Below are positions 26,176 through 34,824 of a stretch of 64,000 nucleotides of DNA, piece after piece; position 1 is the stretch's first letter, and each line of letters begins with the position of its first letter. The translations under genes and the position numbers were made by a program. A model generated the notes under the pieces. The model had not been told where the DNA came from, ran no database searches, and worked only from the letters and a program-made list of their open reading frames with translations. This DNA is from Rhizobium sp. BK602 (GTDB lineage: Bacteria > Pseudomonadota > Alphaproteobacteria > Rhizobiales > Rhizobiaceae). The stretch lies in contig NZ_JACIBC010000004.1 in the NCBI RefSeq assembly GCF_014195095.1, forward strand, positions 496,001-560,000, in the 5' to 3' direction.

Positions 26176-26895
26176 ATGGGATGCGTGGCAATTGGTCAGC
26201 TCCAGTCATATGCCGATCTTTCGTCGGTGCCGGCGCATCGTCAATTGCGAGACAACGAACTGGTCGCGCAGATGCGAAAGTCCATCGGCTTTCGCCACCT
26301 CATCGTTGGTGGATTGGACATCGAAGGCTATCATTACGGCACGGGGCGTTCTGTCGACACCGACATGCCGCCGGCCTATATCGATGCCTATTTCGGAGAA
26401 AGATTGGGCTTCGCCGATCCCGTCGTGACATTGTCGAAAACGCGTGGCGTTGCCGTCTCTCAGGAGGACGCCTTTGACGATATCGCGCCGCCGCCACGTC
26501 TCCAGAGCCTGCTGCGCGCCTATGAGGTGCGGCACCGATTCCTGATCCCGATCGTAAGAGACGGTATCGTCTATGGCGGCGTCTGCTTCACGAACGACCG
26601 CTGCTTCACAGAGGGCGAACGGCAGCTCCTCGCCTTTCTCGCGCCGCCGCTGCATAAGGCCGTCACCAAGCCGTTGATGGAGCGCTTCGCCGCTGCCGCC
26701 CTGCGTCTGTCCGAAGGCGAAGTCCGGTGCCTGGAACTGGCGGGCAGGGGACGTACCAGCGAGGAAATCGCAGCGCTGACGGCGTATCAGAAGGAAACGG
26801 TCGATACCTATCTGAAGCGCGCAACCCGAAAGCTCGGCGCGGAAAATCGCGCCCATGCCATAGCCGAGGCGATCCGCCGGGATATCATCACCTGA
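26176..26895 (+). CDS. LuxR-type regulator with autoinducer-binding-like domain, no adjacent synthase
   Basis: 239 aa from ATG 26176 (CGGGGA 7-12 bases upstream); an earlier ATG at 26137 lies inside an inverted repeat and lacks a ribosome site. Residues ~20-150 resemble the autoinducer-binding fold (FADPVVTLSKTRGVAVSQED is like the W-DP region of LuxR proteins). The C-terminal ~60 residues (RLSEGEVRCLELAGRGRTSE, then QKETVDTYLKRATRKLGAEN) are a LuxR helix-turn-helix. No luxI is nearby, so it is a solo or orphan receptor. Ligand could be an acyl-homoserine lactone, a plant signal or something else. Confidence 0.85.
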   Translation: MGCVAIGQLQSYADLSSVPAHRQLRDNELVAQMRKSIGFRHLIVGGLDIEGYHYGTGRSVDTDMPPAYIDAYFGERLGFADPVVTLSKTRGVAVSQEDAFDDIAPPPRLQSLLRAYEVRHRFLIPIVRDGIVYGGVCFTNDRCFTEGERQLLAFLAPPLHKAVTKPLMERFAAAALRLSEGEVRCLELAGRGRTSEEIAALTAYQKETVDTYLKRATRKLGAENRAHAIAEAIRRDIIT

Positions 26896-27032
26896 ACCGC
26901 CCAGGCTGCCCGGTCGGCGAGGCTGTTTGCGAAGCCGGGGAAAATAATTTCAAAGCGATGCCGGTTCTTCACCCTTTGGAAACCATCCTGTCCCATTTTT
27001 AGGACAGCGGAGCGACACTCATCGTCCTCAGA

Positions 27033-27068
27033 ACCGCCATGATGGCGGTAACGTTCGCGAGGCGAACG
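27033..27068. other. Tandem hairpins upstream of the MCP gene
   Basis: ACCGCCA-TGA-TGGCGGT (27033-27049) and CGTTCGC-GAG-GCGAACG (27052-27068) are adjacent perfect 7-bp stems with 3-nt loops. A further CTGTCC/GGACAG pair flanks CATTTTTA around 26989-27008. No T-tract follows the tandem pair. The 386-bp stretch 26896-27281 holds no other supported feature; these may act in the MCP leader or end the luxR transcript. Confidence 0.45.
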
Positions 27069-27281
27069 ACGTCGGCAGATTGCCGTATCTTCAGCACAGC
27101 TCGGTGCCTTCACCCTCTCGGGCCAGCGTCGCCCGAAATGCACCGGGCTCATGAAGGGGCATATGCGGGCCGGCCATGTCCCTAAGGCCGCAAGAGGCGG
27201 ATGTGCGAACGAGCTCCGAACCCGGACCATACCGGGCTTCAGGACTTCATAGAGCCGTTGCGCTCGACAAGGGGACTATCG

Positions 27282-29267
27282 ATGACAGGCATCAGGAATT
27301 TCGGGATAACGGTGCGCTTGGCCATTGGCTTTGGCTTCCTGCTGACCTTGATGGTCGCCCTGACCGTGTATTCGACCGGCCAGGTCGACAAGATCGACAG
27401 CAATCTCGGCACGATCAACGACGTGAACAGCGTGAAGCAGCGATACGCGATCAACTATCGCGGAAGCGTCCACGATCGAGCGATCGCCATACGGGATGTC
27501 GCTCTCGTCACATCCGACGACGAACGCAAGGACGCCGTTGCCCGGATCGAGAAGCTGGCCGCGACCTATGCCGAAAACGAAAAGCGCATGGCGGATATGA
27601 TCGCCTCTCCCGCGGGCGCATCCGCCGAGGAGAAGGCCATTCTGGCGGAGATCGCCGGCATCCAGGCGAAAACCAATCCGCTGGTCGCCGAAATCATCGA
27701 GCAGTATGGCAATGGAAAGGCGGAGGCGGGCCGCAAGATACTGCTGGAGGAGGCTCGTCCGCTCTTCGTTGCCTGGCTCGGCGCGATCAACAAGTTCATC
27801 GACTACCAGGAGACCCTGAACAAATCCATCGGTGCGGATGTCCGCGGCACGGCGAGCGGCTTCAAATCCCTGTCCTTCACGGCTCTGGGGATCGCAGCGC
27901 TCCTGTCGATCATTGCCGCTGCCTTTACGGCCCGTACCATTGTCGGCCCGTTGGCGAAGCTTCAGCAATCGCTGAAGGCCATGGCGGAGGGGCATCTGGA
28001 GGGTGATCATCGCCTCGAGGCGCGCGGCGACGAGATCGGCATGCTCGCGCGCGCCGTCGCCGCACTCCGGGACGCCATTTCGGCGAAGGCGGAGCAGGAA
28101 GCGGATACGGAAGCCAAGCGCGCCCTTTCGGAGCGCCGCAAGCTCGAGGGCGAGGCAAAGGAACGCAGCGCGCTTGCCGAGCAGACGGACCAGGCCGTCA
28201 ATCAGCTTGCCGACGCCTTGCAGGCCCTGGCCGACGGCGACCTGACCCGGCAGATCACCCATCCCTTCATTCCCTCGCTCGATAAATTGCGGGGCGACTT
28301 CAACAGCGCCGTAACGACGCTGCGCGGCGCAATGCAGAAGGTCGCCGAAAATGCCAGCGCGATCGCTGCCGGGGCACAGGAGATCCGCTCGGCTTCGGAC
28401 GATCTTTCCAAGCGTACGGAGCAGCAGGCCGCATCCGTCGAGGAAACGGCGGCCGCGCTGGAAGAGATCACCACAACCGTAACCGATTCCAGCAACCGTG
28501 CGCAGGATGCCGGGCAGCTTGTCCGCAAGACCAAGGACAATGCCGAGCGCTCCGGCTCCGTGGTTCGTGACGCCATAGAGGCAATGGGCAAGATCGAGGC
28601 TTCGGCGGACGAGATCGGCAGCATCATCGGTGTCATCGACGAGATCGCCTTCCAGACGAACCTTCTGGCCCTGAATGCCGGCGTCGAAGCCGCGCGCGCC
28701 GGCGATGCAGGCAAGGGATTTGCTGTCGTCGCCCAGGAGGTGCGCGAACTCGCGCAACGCTCCGCCAAGGCGGCAAAGGAAATCAAGGACCTGATCCATG
28801 CGTCCAACAGCCACGTCACCAGCGGCGTCACCCTGGTTGGAGAAACCGGCAAGGCCTTGCAGGAGATCGTCGGACAGGTGCAGCAGGTCGACGGCAATGT
28901 CGGCGCGATCGCCGTGGCCGCGAGGGAGCAGGCAACGGGGCTGAAGGAAATCAATACGGCCGTGAATGCGATGGATCAGGGGACGCAGAAGAATGCGGCC
29001 ATGGTCGAGGAGACGACGGCGGCGGCGCATAAGCTTGCCAAGGAGGCGGATGCCCTGTTCCAGCTTCTCGGCCAGTTCAATATCGGTGTGGCTGGGTCGA
29101 CGCAGCGCATAGCCCCGGCCTCGATCCCCACATCCGCTTCGGCTCCGGCCCCGGCATCGTCTTCGAGCCGCCCTGCCACATCCCCGGCACGGCAATTGTC
29201 GGCAAAACTCGCACGATCCTTCAACGGAAGCGCCGCTATGGCAAATCAGGACTGGGAAGAGTTCTGA
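27282..29267 (+). CDS. Methyl-accepting chemotaxis protein
   Basis: 661 aa from ATG 27282 (AAGGGGA 7-13 bases upstream); in-frame upstream starts are weaker. TM1 at residues ~10-30 (LAIGFGFLLTLMVALTVY), a ~150-residue periplasmic four-helix-type sensor, TM2 near 190-212, HAMP (~213-265), then the long signalling coiled coil. The conserved hairpin reads IDEIAFQTNLLALNAGVEAA and GKGFAVVAQEVRELAQRS. The extreme C-terminus DWEEF is a pentapeptide of the kind that tethers CheR/CheB, so adaptation is likely. Ligand unknown; no che operon in the window. Confidence 0.95.
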   Translation: MTGIRNFGITVRLAIGFGFLLTLMVALTVYSTGQVDKIDSNLGTINDVNSVKQRYAINYRGSVHDRAIAIRDVALVTSDDERKDAVARIEKLAATYAENEKRMADMIASPAGASAEEKAILAEIAGIQAKTNPLVAEIIEQYGNGKAEAGRKILLEEARPLFVAWLGAINKFIDYQETLNKSIGADVRGTASGFKSLSFTALGIAALLSIIAAAFTARTIVGPLAKLQQSLKAMAEGHLEGDHRLEARGDEIGMLARAVAALRDAISAKAEQEADTEAKRALSERRKLEGEAKERSALAEQTDQAVNQLADALQALADGDLTRQITHPFIPSLDKLRGDFNSAVTTLRGAMQKVAENASAIAAGAQEIRSASDDLSKRTEQQAASVEETAAALEEITTTVTDSSNRAQDAGQLVRKTKDNAERSGSVVRDAIEAMGKIEASADEIGSIIGVIDEIAFQTNLLALNAGVEAARAGDAGKGFAVVAQEVRELAQRSAKAAKEIKDLIHASNSHVTSGVTLVGETGKALQEIVGQVQQVDGNVGAIAVAAREQATGLKEINTAVNAMDQGTQKNAAMVEETTAAAHKLAKEADALFQLLGQFNIGVAGSTQRIAPASIPTSASAPAPASSSSRPATSPARQLSAKLARSFNGSAAMANQDWEEF

Positions 29268-29313
29268 TCCTGTAATGCGCAAGCCGCGGCAGCGATGATC
29301 TGGCGAAGCCTAT

Positions 29314-29355
29314 GCCCCGTCCGTCGTTCTCGACGGGCGGGGCTTTGCTGTTCTT
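29314..29355 (+). terminator. Rho-independent terminator after the MCP gene
   Basis: A 13-bp stem with one mismatch, GCCCCGTCCGTCG (29314-29326) against CGACGGGCGGGGC (29331-29343), loop TTCT, followed by a T-rich tail (TTTGCTGTTCTTTT). It lies 47 bp after the MCP stop codon on the same strand. Confidence 0.85.
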
Positions 29356-29376
29356 TTCCCGATGCCATGGATAAAA

Positions 29377-29437
29377 TATTCACCCATATGGTTGACTATT
29401 GGTCGCGATATTATATATTCAACCATATGGGTGAATA
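29377..29437 (+). promoter_or_regulatory. Promoter flanked by a 19-bp perfect inverted repeat, ArsR operator
   Basis: TATTCACCCATATGGTTGA (29377-29395) and TCAACCATATGGGTGAATA (29419-29437) are exact reverse complements, 23 bp apart. Each contains the palindromic core CCATATGG. Between and overlapping them lie -35 TTGACT (29392-29397) and -10 TATATT (29414-29419) with a 16-bp spacer. The right arm ends one base before the arsR start codon. A dimeric ArsR protein binding both copies would block RNA polymerase, a clear autorepression layout. The transcript leader would be only about 12-15 nt. Confidence 0.8.
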
Positions 29438-29438
29438 A

Positions 29439-29780
29439 ATGGATGACGATGCTCTGTCACGAATTCTGAAGGCCGCCGGCGATACCACCCGGCGACAAAT
29501 CTTGACGCTGCTTGTTCAGGAGGGAGCGTTGAGAGTGACGGCGCTTGCCGCCCATTTCGAGATGTCGCTGAATGCGGTCTCCAAGCACATCAAGGTGCTG
29601 GAGGAAGCCGGTCTCGTCACCCGCAGGACCTTGGGCCGCGAGCATTTCATTGCCGCGGAGCTCGAACCGCTGAGGCTGACTGAGAGCTGGTTCGCGCAAC
29701 TCAAGTCGATCTGGGACCTGCGCCTGGCGGCGCTGGAGAACCTACTCGTTTCGAAGGATGAAAGAGATGACCGAGCTTGA
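29439..29780 (+). CDS. ArsR-family winged-helix repressor
   Basis: 113 aa. HTH DTTRRQILTLLVQEGALRVTALAAHFEMSLNAVSKHIKVLEEAGLV (residues ~15-60, quoted here only as landmark ends DTTRRQILTLL and SKHIKVLEEAGLV). No cysteine metal-binding motif, so it belongs to the non-metal group usually paired with SRPBCC/AHSA1 genes. Start ATG 29439 follows the operator directly with almost no ribosome site, suggesting a near-leaderless message. Its 3' end overlaps the AHSA1 gene. Effector unknown. Confidence 0.9.
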   Translation: MDDDALSRILKAAGDTTRRQILTLLVQEGALRVTALAAHFEMSLNAVSKHIKVLEEAGLVTRRTLGREHFIAAELEPLRLTESWFAQLKSIWDLRLAALENLLVSKDERDDRA

Positions 29781-30195
29781 ACTGACAGTGAGCCGCAAGA
29801 TCGCGGCATCGCGGGAGAAAGTCTTCAATGCCTGGCTTTCCCCCGAAATATTGGCGCAATTCATGCGCACGCCGACCGGCGGCGCGGCGCCATCCAAGGT
29901 CAAGACCGATCCGGTCAAGGGCGGCCGGTTTTCGATCGTGATGGTGACGGCCGAGCGTGAGATCCCGCATGCCGGCACCTATCTGGAGATCGATCCCTAT
30001 TCGCGCCTCTCCTTCACCTGGGAGTCGCCCTATTCGCTCGACGACAGCGTGGTGACCATCGACCTTGCCGAGCTCGGCCCCGATACGACCGAGATCACCT
30101 TGAAGCAGGTGAAGTTCCGCAGCGAGGAGGCGCGGCAGGGTCATACCAAGGGCTGGAACTCGATCCTCGACAATCTGGAAGAGAGCCTCGCCTGA
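29767..30195 (+). CDS. SRPBCC/AHSA1-domain protein
   Basis: 142 aa from ATG 29767 (AAGGA 9-13 bases upstream); an alternative ATG at 29758 adds three residues. START-like AHSA1 fold: LELTVSRKIAASREKVFNAW at the N-terminus and GWNSILDNLEESLA at the C-terminus, the typical ends of the family. It overlaps arsR by 14 bp, the classic ArsR-AHSA1 couple, which likely binds a small hydrophobic ligand. Function of such pairs is mostly unknown. Confidence 0.88.
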   Translation: MTELELTVSRKIAASREKVFNAWLSPEILAQFMRTPTGGAAPSKVKTDPVKGGRFSIVMVTAEREIPHAGTYLEIDPYSRLSFTWESPYSLDDSVVTIDLAELGPDTTEITLKQVKFRSEEARQGHTKGWNSILDNLEESLA

Positions 30196-30311
30196 TATTG
30201 CCGGCGCGGCGGAGACCATGTTGCCGGGTCTTCCGCCGCCAAATTGCGGCTTGCCAGCCGCACGGGCATCACGCAATCTGCGTCATCGTGTTCCAGTGAT
30301 GGCAGGGGCCC

Positions 30312-30788
30312 ATGACCGCAGCTCTCGACGACGAAGCCTTCCTGCGCCGTTCCTTTGAGGTGGCGGCGCGGGCGCGCGTGAACGGCAATCATCCTTTCGG
30401 GGCCATTCTGGTCGGACCGGATGGCAGCGTTCTGCTGGAGCAGGAAAACGCCTATAATCCGACGCAGGACATGACCGGCCATGCCGAGCGCGTGCTGATG
30501 ACGAGGGCCTCGCAGCAATATTCGCCGGGCTTTCTCGTGCAATGCACGATGTATACCTCCGCCGAGCCCTGCGCCATGTGCGCCGGCGCCGCCTACTGGG
30601 CCGGCGTCGGGCGCGTCGTCTATGGCCTCAGCGAAAGCCAGTTGAAGGCGATCACCGGCAACCATCCGGAAAATCCCACCCTCGATCTGCCATGCCGGGT
30701 GGTCTTTGAGGCGGGACAGCGCAAGGTCGAGGTGGTGGGGCCGATGCTGTGCGAGGAGGCGACGGCGCTGCATGACGGCGTATGGTGA
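30312..30788 (+). CDS. Cytidine/deoxycytidylate deaminase-family protein (guanine deaminase/TadA-like)
   Basis: 158 aa. Zinc and catalytic motif HAER (His57, Glu59) and PCAMC (Cys87, Cys90), with a TMYTSAEPCAMCAGA context like bacterial guanine deaminases or small TadA relatives. Soluble cytoplasmic hydrolase acting on a nucleobase or modified base; exact substrate unknown. Preceded by 116 bp containing a GCGGCGGA/TCCGCCGC stem at about 30207-30240. Confidence 0.88.
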   Translation: MTAALDDEAFLRRSFEVAARARVNGNHPFGAILVGPDGSVLLEQENAYNPTQDMTGHAERVLMTRASQQYSPGFLVQCTMYTSAEPCAMCAGAAYWAGVGRVVYGLSESQLKAITGNHPENPTLDLPCRVVFEAGQRKVEVVGPMLCEEATALHDGVW

Positions 30789-30980
30789 TCCGCCGCCTTG
30801 TTAAAGGATTGACATCCCCCCGTGTCAGTATGCAATGCTTATTATAACGAACCAGCAGGCCAACGCCCCTGTAGTGACTTAGCCCTCCGACGTTGATCTC
30901 AGCAGTTTATCGTTCGCCCGTGGCCGTGTTGACGGCCTATACGCGTTTGCGGTCGGGTGGAACTGTCAGAAAGGAATGTC

Positions 30981-32477
30981 ATGTCCACCACGGTCGATCG
31001 TTCCAGGCGCCCGCTGGTCATCGTCTCGATCATGCTCGCGACCTTCATGGTCGCGATCGAGGCGACGATCGTCGCCACCGCCATGCCGCGCATCGTCGGC
31101 CAGCTCGGGGGCTTTACCTATTACAGCTGGGTCTTTTCCGCATTTCTTCTGGCGCAGTCCACCACGACGGTGATCTATGGCAAGCTGTCCGATATTTTCG
31201 GCCGCAAGCCGGTGCTGATCGGCGGAATCCTCATCTTTCTGGCCGGCTCGACGCTGGCGGGCTTTGCCTGGTCGATGGCCTCCCTGATCGTCTTCCGGCT
31301 GCTGCAGGGCCTCGGCGCCGGGGCGATCCAGCCGGTGACGATGACCGTGGTCGGCGATCTCTACAAGCTGGAGGAGCGCGCCAAGGTGCAGGGCGCGCTT
31401 GCCAGCGTCTGGGCGGTCTCGGCCGTCATCGGGCCGCTGGCCGGCGGCGTCATCGTCGATCATCTCTCCTGGGCCTGGATCTTCTGGCTCAACCTGCCGC
31501 TCGGCGTGCTGACGATCATCGGCCTCACTTTGTTCCTGCACGAGCGGGTCACGCCGGGCAAGGTCCGCATCGACTATCTCGGCACGATCCTGTTTTCGAT
31601 ATCGATCGTCTCGCTGCTGGTCATCCTGACCGAAGCCAATGCGGGCCTCGCTACGCTGGCGCCATTGGCGGTGCTCTTCCTGGTGAGCGGCGTGCTGTTC
31701 ATCTGGCAGGAGCGGCGGGCGGCCGAGCCGATCATCTCGATCGCGCTCTGGAGCCGCAGGCTGATCGCCACCAGCAATGTCGCCACGCTTCTGGCCGGCA
31801 TGGCGCTGATCGGGCTGACGACCATCCTGCCGATCTATGTGCAGGGCGTGCTTGGACGCACGCCGCTGGTGGCGGGGTTCACGCTGACCATGCTGATCGT
31901 CGGCTGGCCGCTGGCGGTGATGCTGGCGAGCCGGCTCTTCCGCGCTTTCGGTATTCGCATGACGCTGCGGGCCGGCAGCGTCATGCTGCCTTTCGGCTCT
32001 CTCTTTCTCCTGCTGCTGACACCGGAGAGCAGTCCGGTGCTGGCGGGCGCCGGTTCATTCCTGATGGGTTTCGGCATGGGCCTCATCAGCCTGAGCAGCA
32101 CAGTGCTGGTGCAGGAAAGCGTCGAATGGTCGATGCGCGGCAGCGCAACCGCGTCGATCATCTTTTCGCGCAGCCTCGGCAGCACGCTCGGTGCGACCGT
32201 GCTCGGAGCCATCCTCAATATCGGCATCGTGCATTTCGGCAGCGGCGATCTCGCCGCCAAGCTGCATGAGGTGCTGAACCAGCCGAGCGGTCTCTCCGAT
32301 CTCGCCGCCGATCCGGCGATCCGCAACATCTTCGACGCGGCCCTGCATTGGACCTTCTGGGGCGTCGCCACCGTCGCGATCCTGACCTTCGCGACCATCT
32401 GGCTCATCCCGGTGACTCACGATGCCGGCCGCCGGCAGGTATCGAAGACGGATGCACAGGAAGCGATGACGCATTGA
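30981..32477 (+). CDS. DHA2-family MFS drug exporter (14 TM)
   Basis: 498 aa from ATG 30981, with AAAGGA 8-13 bases before it, in preference to an ATG at 30957. The first TM carries the DHA2 pattern MVAIEATIVATAMPRIVGQL; motif A follows as GKLSDIFGRKPVL, motif C as SAVIGPLAGGVIVDHLSW. Fourteen hydrophobic segments fit the EmrB/QacA class of proton-driven drug exporters. No regulator gene is adjacent on the same strand. Confidence 0.92.
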   Translation: MSTTVDRSRRPLVIVSIMLATFMVAIEATIVATAMPRIVGQLGGFTYYSWVFSAFLLAQSTTTVIYGKLSDIFGRKPVLIGGILIFLAGSTLAGFAWSMASLIVFRLLQGLGAGAIQPVTMTVVGDLYKLEERAKVQGALASVWAVSAVIGPLAGGVIVDHLSWAWIFWLNLPLGVLTIIGLTLFLHERVTPGKVRIDYLGTILFSISIVSLLVILTEANAGLATLAPLAVLFLVSGVLFIWQERRAAEPIISIALWSRRLIATSNVATLLAGMALIGLTTILPIYVQGVLGRTPLVAGFTLTMLIVGWPLAVMLASRLFRAFGIRMTLRAGSVMLPFGSLFLLLLTPESSPVLAGAGSFLMGFGMGLISLSSTVLVQESVEWSMRGSATASIIFSRSLGSTLGATVLGAILNIGIVHFGSGDLAAKLHEVLNQPSGLSDLAADPAIRNIFDAALHWTFWGVATVAILTFATIWLIPVTHDAGRRQVSKTDAQEAMTH

Positions 32478-32642
32478 AGGCCGCGCGCGGTCCCGATGCC
32501 GTGACGTCTCGCAGCCTTAGCCAGGCTCGGGATTGATTATGGGACCTTGTGCCGCCTTCGGCCTTCTATAAGGTGGCGATTTGAAGAAGGGGCTGTTGCG
32601 CCCTGCGTCCATGCCGCCCACCCCCAAATTTGGATGATACGA

Positions 32643-33557
32643 ATGACTGCGCTACCCCGCCCGGACCTAAGTGATATTCATCCGGGAGACTGGGTGGATC
32701 GTAGGCTGCCGCCCGCATGGAGGCCCTACACGCGGCTGGCGCGGCTGGATCGCCCGGTGGGCATATGGCTGACGCTTTTCCCTTGCTGGGCTGCCCTCAT
32801 TCAAGCATCACATGGCGTGCCGGACCTTCGGCAGCTAACGATCTTCTCCCTCGGCGCATTGCTGATGAGAAGCGCCGGTTCCACCATCAACGACATTGCA
32901 GACCGGAAATTCGACGGCCATGTCGAGCGCACGCGCTTTCGCCCCTTGGCCAGCGGTCAGATCGGCACGCCATACGCCTTTGCGTTTCTGGCCGTTGAGC
33001 TTGCGCTGGCGGGCTGCCTGTTGTTTTTCCTCACCCCCTACACGCGCCTGATTGCCGTCTGCCTTCTGCCGCTGGTCTTCGTCTATCCGCTTTGCAAGCG
33101 TTTTACCCATTGGCCGCAGGCCATTCTGGGTGCGGCTTTCAATTGGGGGATGCTGATGGCGTGGGCCGAGATAGCAGGGCATATCCCGGTCGGGGCTGTG
33201 CTTATGTGGGCCGGAGCCATCGCATGGCAGATCGGCTACGATACCGTCTATGCCTATGTCGACGTCAAGGATGACAAACGGCTCGGCCTGAAATCGACGG
33301 CAATTCTGTTTGGCCGGAATGGCAAGACCTTTATCGGCCTCTTCTACGCTTTGACGGCCGGCGCCTGGTCGCTCGGAGGCTGGCTGTCAGGCATGTCTCT
33401 ACCCTATGCCTTTGGAATGCTGGTCATCGCCGCGCATCTCGCATGGCAGACCTGGCGGCTGGATCTGCATCGGCCCGAGGTCAATTTCCGCCTGTTTCTG
33501 GCCAATATCCTGACCGGGGTTCTTTTGGCTTGCGCCGCCTTCATCGGGACATGGTGA
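32643..33557 (+). CDS. ubiA: UbiA-family prenyltransferase (4-hydroxybenzoate polyprenyltransferase-like)
   Basis: 304 aa from ATG 32643; ATGs at 32634 and 32547 are possible but unsupported by a ribosome site. First aspartate-rich motif NDIADRKFDGHVERTRFRPL, second motif YAYVDVKDDKRLG, both needed for Mg-diphosphate binding, and 8-9 hydrophobic segments. In ubiquinone synthesis this enzyme attaches the isoprenoid tail to 4-hydroxybenzoate at the membrane. No other ubi gene is near, so it may be a second copy. Confidence 0.88.
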   Translation: MTALPRPDLSDIHPGDWVDRRLPPAWRPYTRLARLDRPVGIWLTLFPCWAALIQASHGVPDLRQLTIFSLGALLMRSAGSTINDIADRKFDGHVERTRFRPLASGQIGTPYAFAFLAVELALAGCLLFFLTPYTRLIAVCLLPLVFVYPLCKRFTHWPQAILGAAFNWGMLMAWAEIAGHIPVGAVLMWAGAIAWQIGYDTVYAYVDVKDDKRLGLKSTAILFGRNGKTFIGLFYALTAGAWSLGGWLSGMSLPYAFGMLVIAAHLAWQTWRLDLHRPEVNFRLFLANILTGVLLACAAFIGTW

Positions 33558-33623
33558 GCATATCTTTCGAGCCCGCTTCCTCGCGTCGCCTGCAACTCGA
33601 CGCGCCGCATCGCCAAGGCCGGC

Positions 33624-34421
33624 TCAGAAATCGTAGTGGCTGACCCGCCAGGAATCCAGCAGCCGATGCGAGGCCTTCAGCGCCGCGTCGGGGTCGCGGG
33701 CGACGATCGCGTCGAGGATGGCCTTGTGATAGGGCAGGGCACGCTTTTGTCCCTCGGCCACCTCGTCATGGCTCGACAGCGTGCGATTGGCATAGATGGC
33801 GACGGCGATCAAATCGATGAGCTGCGCGTAGATCATGTTGTGCGTGGCTGCGAAGATCGCGGTGTGGAACCGTAGATCGGCATCGGCATTGACGTTGATG
33901 TCGCCGATGGTCGTCGTGAGATCCTCGTAGGCGGCGGCGATGGTGGCGATGTCCTCGTCGGTGCCGCGCGTGGCGGCGCGTGCGGTCGCCTCCGGTTCCA
34001 GCACCCGGCGCAGATCCTTGATCGAGCGCATGATTTCCACCGACGGCCCGGTCTCGTAATACCAGACCATGACGTCGGTATCGAGGTGATGCCAGTTGGA
34101 GCGCTCCTTGACGCGGGTGCCGACACGGGTCTTGATCTCCACCAGTCCCTTGCCCGCCAGGCATTTCATCGCCTCGCGGATCACGGTGCGGCTGATGCCG
34201 AACTGTTCCACCAGCTCGGGTTCGTTCGGCAGCGTCGTGCCGACCGGATAGGTGCCGCCGACGATGCGGCGGCCGAGTTCATGGACGAAATAGCCGAAGA
34301 CGCCGCGGCGCGGGATCGTGCCATATTTGCGGACATAGGCATCGAAGGGTGACTGCGTGACGATCAGTTTCGATATCGGGGTCGCCGGAGCAGTCGTTGC
34401 ATCAATGCCATGTTTCATCAA
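33624..34421 (-). CDS. FadR/GntR-family regulator (FCD subfamily)
   Basis: 265 aa. Winged helix near residues 40-105 (LPNEPELVEQFGISRTVIRE, GLVEIKTRVGTRVKE), then the FCD ligand domain with DLRFHTAIFAATHN and HKAILDAIVARDPDAA. A 30-residue N-terminal extension is present. Divergent from the DHA2 exporter at 34825; typical FCD regulators respond to sugar acids or organic acids. A relation to the xylitol-type dehydrogenase at 36751 is possible but unproven. Confidence 0.88.
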   Translation of the reverse strand: MMKHGIDATTAPATPISKLIVTQSPFDAYVRKYGTIPRRGVFGYFVHELGRRIVGGTYPVGTTLPNEPELVEQFGISRTVIREAMKCLAGKGLVEIKTRVGTRVKERSNWHHLDTDVMVWYYETGPSVEIMRSIKDLRRVLEPEATARAATRGTDEDIATIAAAYEDLTTTIGDINVNADADLRFHTAIFAATHNMIYAQLIDLIAVAIYANRTLSSHDEVAEGQKRALPYHKAILDAIVARDPDAALKASHRLLDSWRVSHYDF

Positions 34422-34824
34422 TCGGGGCTCTCATGTCTGTTTGTGGCGGCGATACGAGCGAAATTGTCAGCTTGTAGACGCTCTGGCTGGCTTCACGCTG
34501 ATGTCTTGGCTCGTTCGCCGCGGGTTTCCTAGTGGGTCGATGTCGGTCCGGCCGTTCTCATTGCGCCATGCAACGGCGGAAAATCCTAACATGACAAGCA
34601 TAGGCGTGCCTACTGCAGTCAATTTAACGCTTTGGTTGCAAATGCCGGCGGACGCGCAGGCGCGGATGCCCCTTGCCGGCGTAGCGGGCCAGATCGACAA
34701 GTCGCCTGTGGCGCGTCACGCCAAACGTGATCGCACCGGTGAATGGTAGGACGATTTTCGCTATCGAAAACGGCTCCGGCGCGCTAAATGCTGTAGCCGT
34801 GAGGTGGATTCGGAGCGGTTGGAA
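34422..34824. promoter_or_regulatory. 403-bp divergent intergenic region
   Basis: No gene recognised. The region serves as promoter space for the GntR gene (left) and the DHA2 exporter (right). TTTTCG-CTAT-CGAAAA (34755-34770), a 6-bp perfect inverted repeat with flanking near-symmetry, lies 55 bp before the exporter start and is a candidate repressor site. Confidence 0.4.

Noticed and set aside
30809..30848. Promoter before the first DHA2 exporter from TTGACA at 30809
   Set aside because: No -10 at acceptable spacing; TATAAC at 30843 has no matching -35, so no promoter is called.
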